A stretch of DNA of 64,000 nt from JANNRR01 sp043736155 (lineage in GTDB: Bacteria; Pseudomonadota; Alphaproteobacteria; Rhodobacterales; Rhodobacteraceae): NCBI GenBank assembly GCA_043736155.1, contig JAYTDA010000172.1, positions 11,498 through 75,497 on the forward strand. Reading direction: 5' to 3'. Shown here piece by piece: positions 62,412 through 64,000 of this stretch (the first letter of the stretch is position 1; every line of letters begins with the position of its first letter). A program made the position numbers and the translations under genes. The notes below the pieces were generated by a model. It saw only the letters and a program-made list of their open reading frames with translations. It was not told the origin of the DNA and did no database searches.

Positions 62412-64000
62412 ATGTTGACTGTTTATGCCTTTAATGACCCGTTTCAAGTCAATCCTGCTAGCGCTAGAGATCAGAACGGTGTTGTGAGGACGATGCCGAA
62501 CGGTGGCTCTGTTGGTCTTTGGTTGAGTTCATATGACTTCAATGGCAATTTTATAGTCGAAAACATAGGAATCCGGTTTTTAGATGGATTTACCCCTACA
62601 GGCGGAAGCGACGTGACTTTGCCGATTTCTGCCGCTGGCGTGACAGGTAACTTGGATTTTCAGGTACTGCAAAGTGGGCGATTGTTGTTGTCTTGGCAGT
62701 CTGGCCCTCAGACAGGAGAATATTTCGGGATTCTCCAGTTAGTTAACGCGGATGGTTCATTGTTTGGCTCTGAAATTGATCTGGGTCAGAGTTCGGAGAT
62801 CAGGACAGAAGAGCTGGAATGGGGCGGGTTCGTTGCAGCCAATGTGGTTTATGACGTAAAAAATAGTGGTAATCAAAACGATGTTTGGGCCCATTTTTTC
62901 GATGGAACCGGGCAGCCGATGTCTGGGGCCGTTCGATTGAACGCAACCCGAGTGGGCACTCAGGATCAGGTGGCGGTAAGCGATTTGGGTGGTTCGGAAT
63001 TGGTTGCAGTCTGGAGAGACGACAGCCAGAACAGCGCAGATAATGATGGCAGAGCCATATTCGGAAGGGTTTTCAACTTAGATGGGACGGCTGCTACCAA
63101 AGAGTTCTTGGTAAATTCAACCTATACCGGTGACCAGAACGACTGTGCTGTGACGGACCTGGCCAACGGCGATTTCGTTGTGACTTGGCGCAGCGTCGAC
63201 CGGGCTATGGGTGTGACAGGTGTATCGTCGATCTGTGCACGGGTGTTTCATCCCACCGGAATGGCTTTGGGCCTCGAGTTTGTGATTGACACGGCGCAAC
63301 CTTCGCAAGGGTTCGCCATGTGGCTGTCGCCCCCACAAGTGACTTCATTGCCGGATGGAAGGTTTGTTGTAGTCTGGACGGTCACCTCGTCCGATTTACT
63401 TGGACTTCAAACCGATGAGGCTCGATTGCAGGTTTTCGACGCAAATGGCGCGGCGGCAAGCGTCATCTATGGCATCGGCGACTTTGACGCCAGTGTGCTC
63501 AATCCGGCCGTCGAGACTTTGACTGATGGCCGCATAGCGGTCTCATGGACGCAGGGGGATACATCGGGCCAACCAGATCTATTTTGCCAGATTCTCGATA
63601 GCCGGGACAGCGGCATTCATCTGGATGGCAACAACTTTGACAACCAGTATTTCGGCACAACCTTTGCCGACGCTTTGCGTGGTGCGGACGGGGATGATAC
63701 TCTTGACGGGTCTTCCGGCAATGACAGGCTGGGCGGCGACAAGGGCAAGGATATCCTGATCGGTGGCAGCGGGCGAGATCGGTTGTTGGGCAAGCAGGGT
63801 GACGACAGTCTGTATGGCGGATCGGGTGCAGATACCCTGAACGGGGGCACCGGCACTGACCTGCTGATTGGCGGCAGCGGCAGCGACCGGTTCATCTTCA
63901 AACCCGGTGATGGTGCTGATGTGATCCGGGGATTCACCAACCACGTCGACGTGATTGATCTGGTTCAGTTCAATTTCACCAGTTTTCGGGATGCTGCCAG
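62412..64000 (+). CDS. RTX calcium-binding protein, 3' end beyond window
   Basis: The frame is open from ATG at 62412 (after GGAAAGGCC) to the last base: 529 full codons. Residues 1-400 are made of repeats of the type DGRFVVVWT or NGDFVVTWRS preceded by DQNDxxVTDL, a beta-propeller-like pattern typical of large RTX proteins. RTX nonapeptides begin near residue 417 (GADGDDTLDGSSGNDRLGG, GGSGRDRLLGKQGDDSLYGG), and the usual DRFIFKPGDGADVIRGF is followed by the window end. By eye the first half has lower GC than the neighbourhood. It is the third RTX gene here. Confidence 0.85.
   Translation, partial: MLTVYAFNDPFQVNPASARDQNGVVRTMPNGGSVGLWLSSYDFNGNFIVENIGIRFLDGFTPTGGSDVTLPISAAGVTGNLDFQVLQSGRLLLSWQSGPQTGEYFGILQLVNADGSLFGSEIDLGQSSEIRTEELEWGGFVAANVVYDVKNSGNQNDVWAHFFDGTGQPMSGAVRLNATRVGTQDQVAVSDLGGSELVAVWRDDSQNSADNDGRAIFGRVFNLDGTAATKEFLVNSTYTGDQNDCAVTDLANGDFVVTWRSVDRAMGVTGVSSICARVFHPTGMALGLEFVIDTAQPSQGFAMWLSPPQVTSLPDGRFVVVWTVTSSDLLGLQTDEARLQVFDANGAAASVIYGIGDFDASVLNPAVETLTDGRIAVSWTQGDTSGQPDLFCQILDSRDSGIHLDGNNFDNQYFGTTFADALRGADGDDTLDGSSGNDRLGGDKGKDILIGGSGRDRLLGKQGDDSLYGGSGADTLNGGTGTDLLIGGSGSDRFIFKPGDGADVIRGFTNHVDVIDLVQFNFTSFRDAA

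Noticed and set aside
62037..62412. Small frames between pmbA and the RTX gene
   Set aside because: Codon use and protein sequence look random, frames overlap each other, and there is no ribosome site.

Overview
The window reads as a stretch of a high-GC alphaproteobacterial chromosome, most likely Rhodobacterales (Rhodobacter/Paracoccus relatives). I base this on gene content and protein character: aspS and carB of that type, a pabB-pabC pair, a DUF1501/DUF1800 pair, a CsaA-proC cluster, HpsN-like dehydrogenases, several RTX proteins, and strong G/C third-position bias. No database search was run; family names come from recognised motifs and overall protein pattern.

Layout. 1-22.4 kb is core chromosome: an OmpA-family protein (cut by the window start), an outer-membrane beta-barrel, a LysR regulator, a serralysin-like RTX metalloprotease, a GNAT acetyltransferase, the DUF1800-DUF1501 pair, aspS, cfa, a GST, pabC, pabB, an amino-acid permease, a VapBC-type toxin-antitoxin pair and carB. 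Both aspS and carB carry in-frame insertions; the one in carB is a palindromic repeat. 22.4-24.6 kb is a small foreign-looking island: a P63C-domain gene with a small partner gene and four copies of a 9-bp motif upstream, then two antitoxin-like DNA-binding genes separated and flanked by palindromic miniature repeats. 25-32.7 kb returns to core genes: a DEAD-box helicase, a second RTX protein, a probable structured RNA, tdk, and a ybjN-proC-csaA-hydroxyacid dehydrogenase operon.

32.8-54.2 kb is a Mu-like prophage lying on the minus strand. It keeps a complete transposition and control module: S24 repressor with three palindromic operators, divergent early operon, ParB-like protein, MuA-type DDE transposase with its catalytic triad, MuB ATPase, DUF3164 and GemA. 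It also keeps the host-recognition end (tail tip protein J and tail fibre genes) and a Com-adenine methylase pair. Everything expected between GemA and J (Mor, lysis, terminase, portal, capsid, tail tube) is missing, and the last early gene is fused in frame to J at the deletion point. A second fragment of a related prophage right end (54.25-55.02 kb) follows directly and replaces the 5' half of a lacI-type gene.

55-59.7 kb is a graveyard: lacI, amidase, two histidinol-dehydrogenase-like genes, an SDR fragment and a cupin gene, all broken by stops, frameshifts or deletions, suggesting one catabolic cluster lost as a unit. The window ends with a phosphatase gene and pmbA on the minus strand and the first 1.6 kb of a third RTX protein.

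Recurrent themes are secreted calcium-binding RTX proteins (three, with no type I exporter in view), repeat elements that have entered or bordered coding sequences, and decay around a transposable phage.
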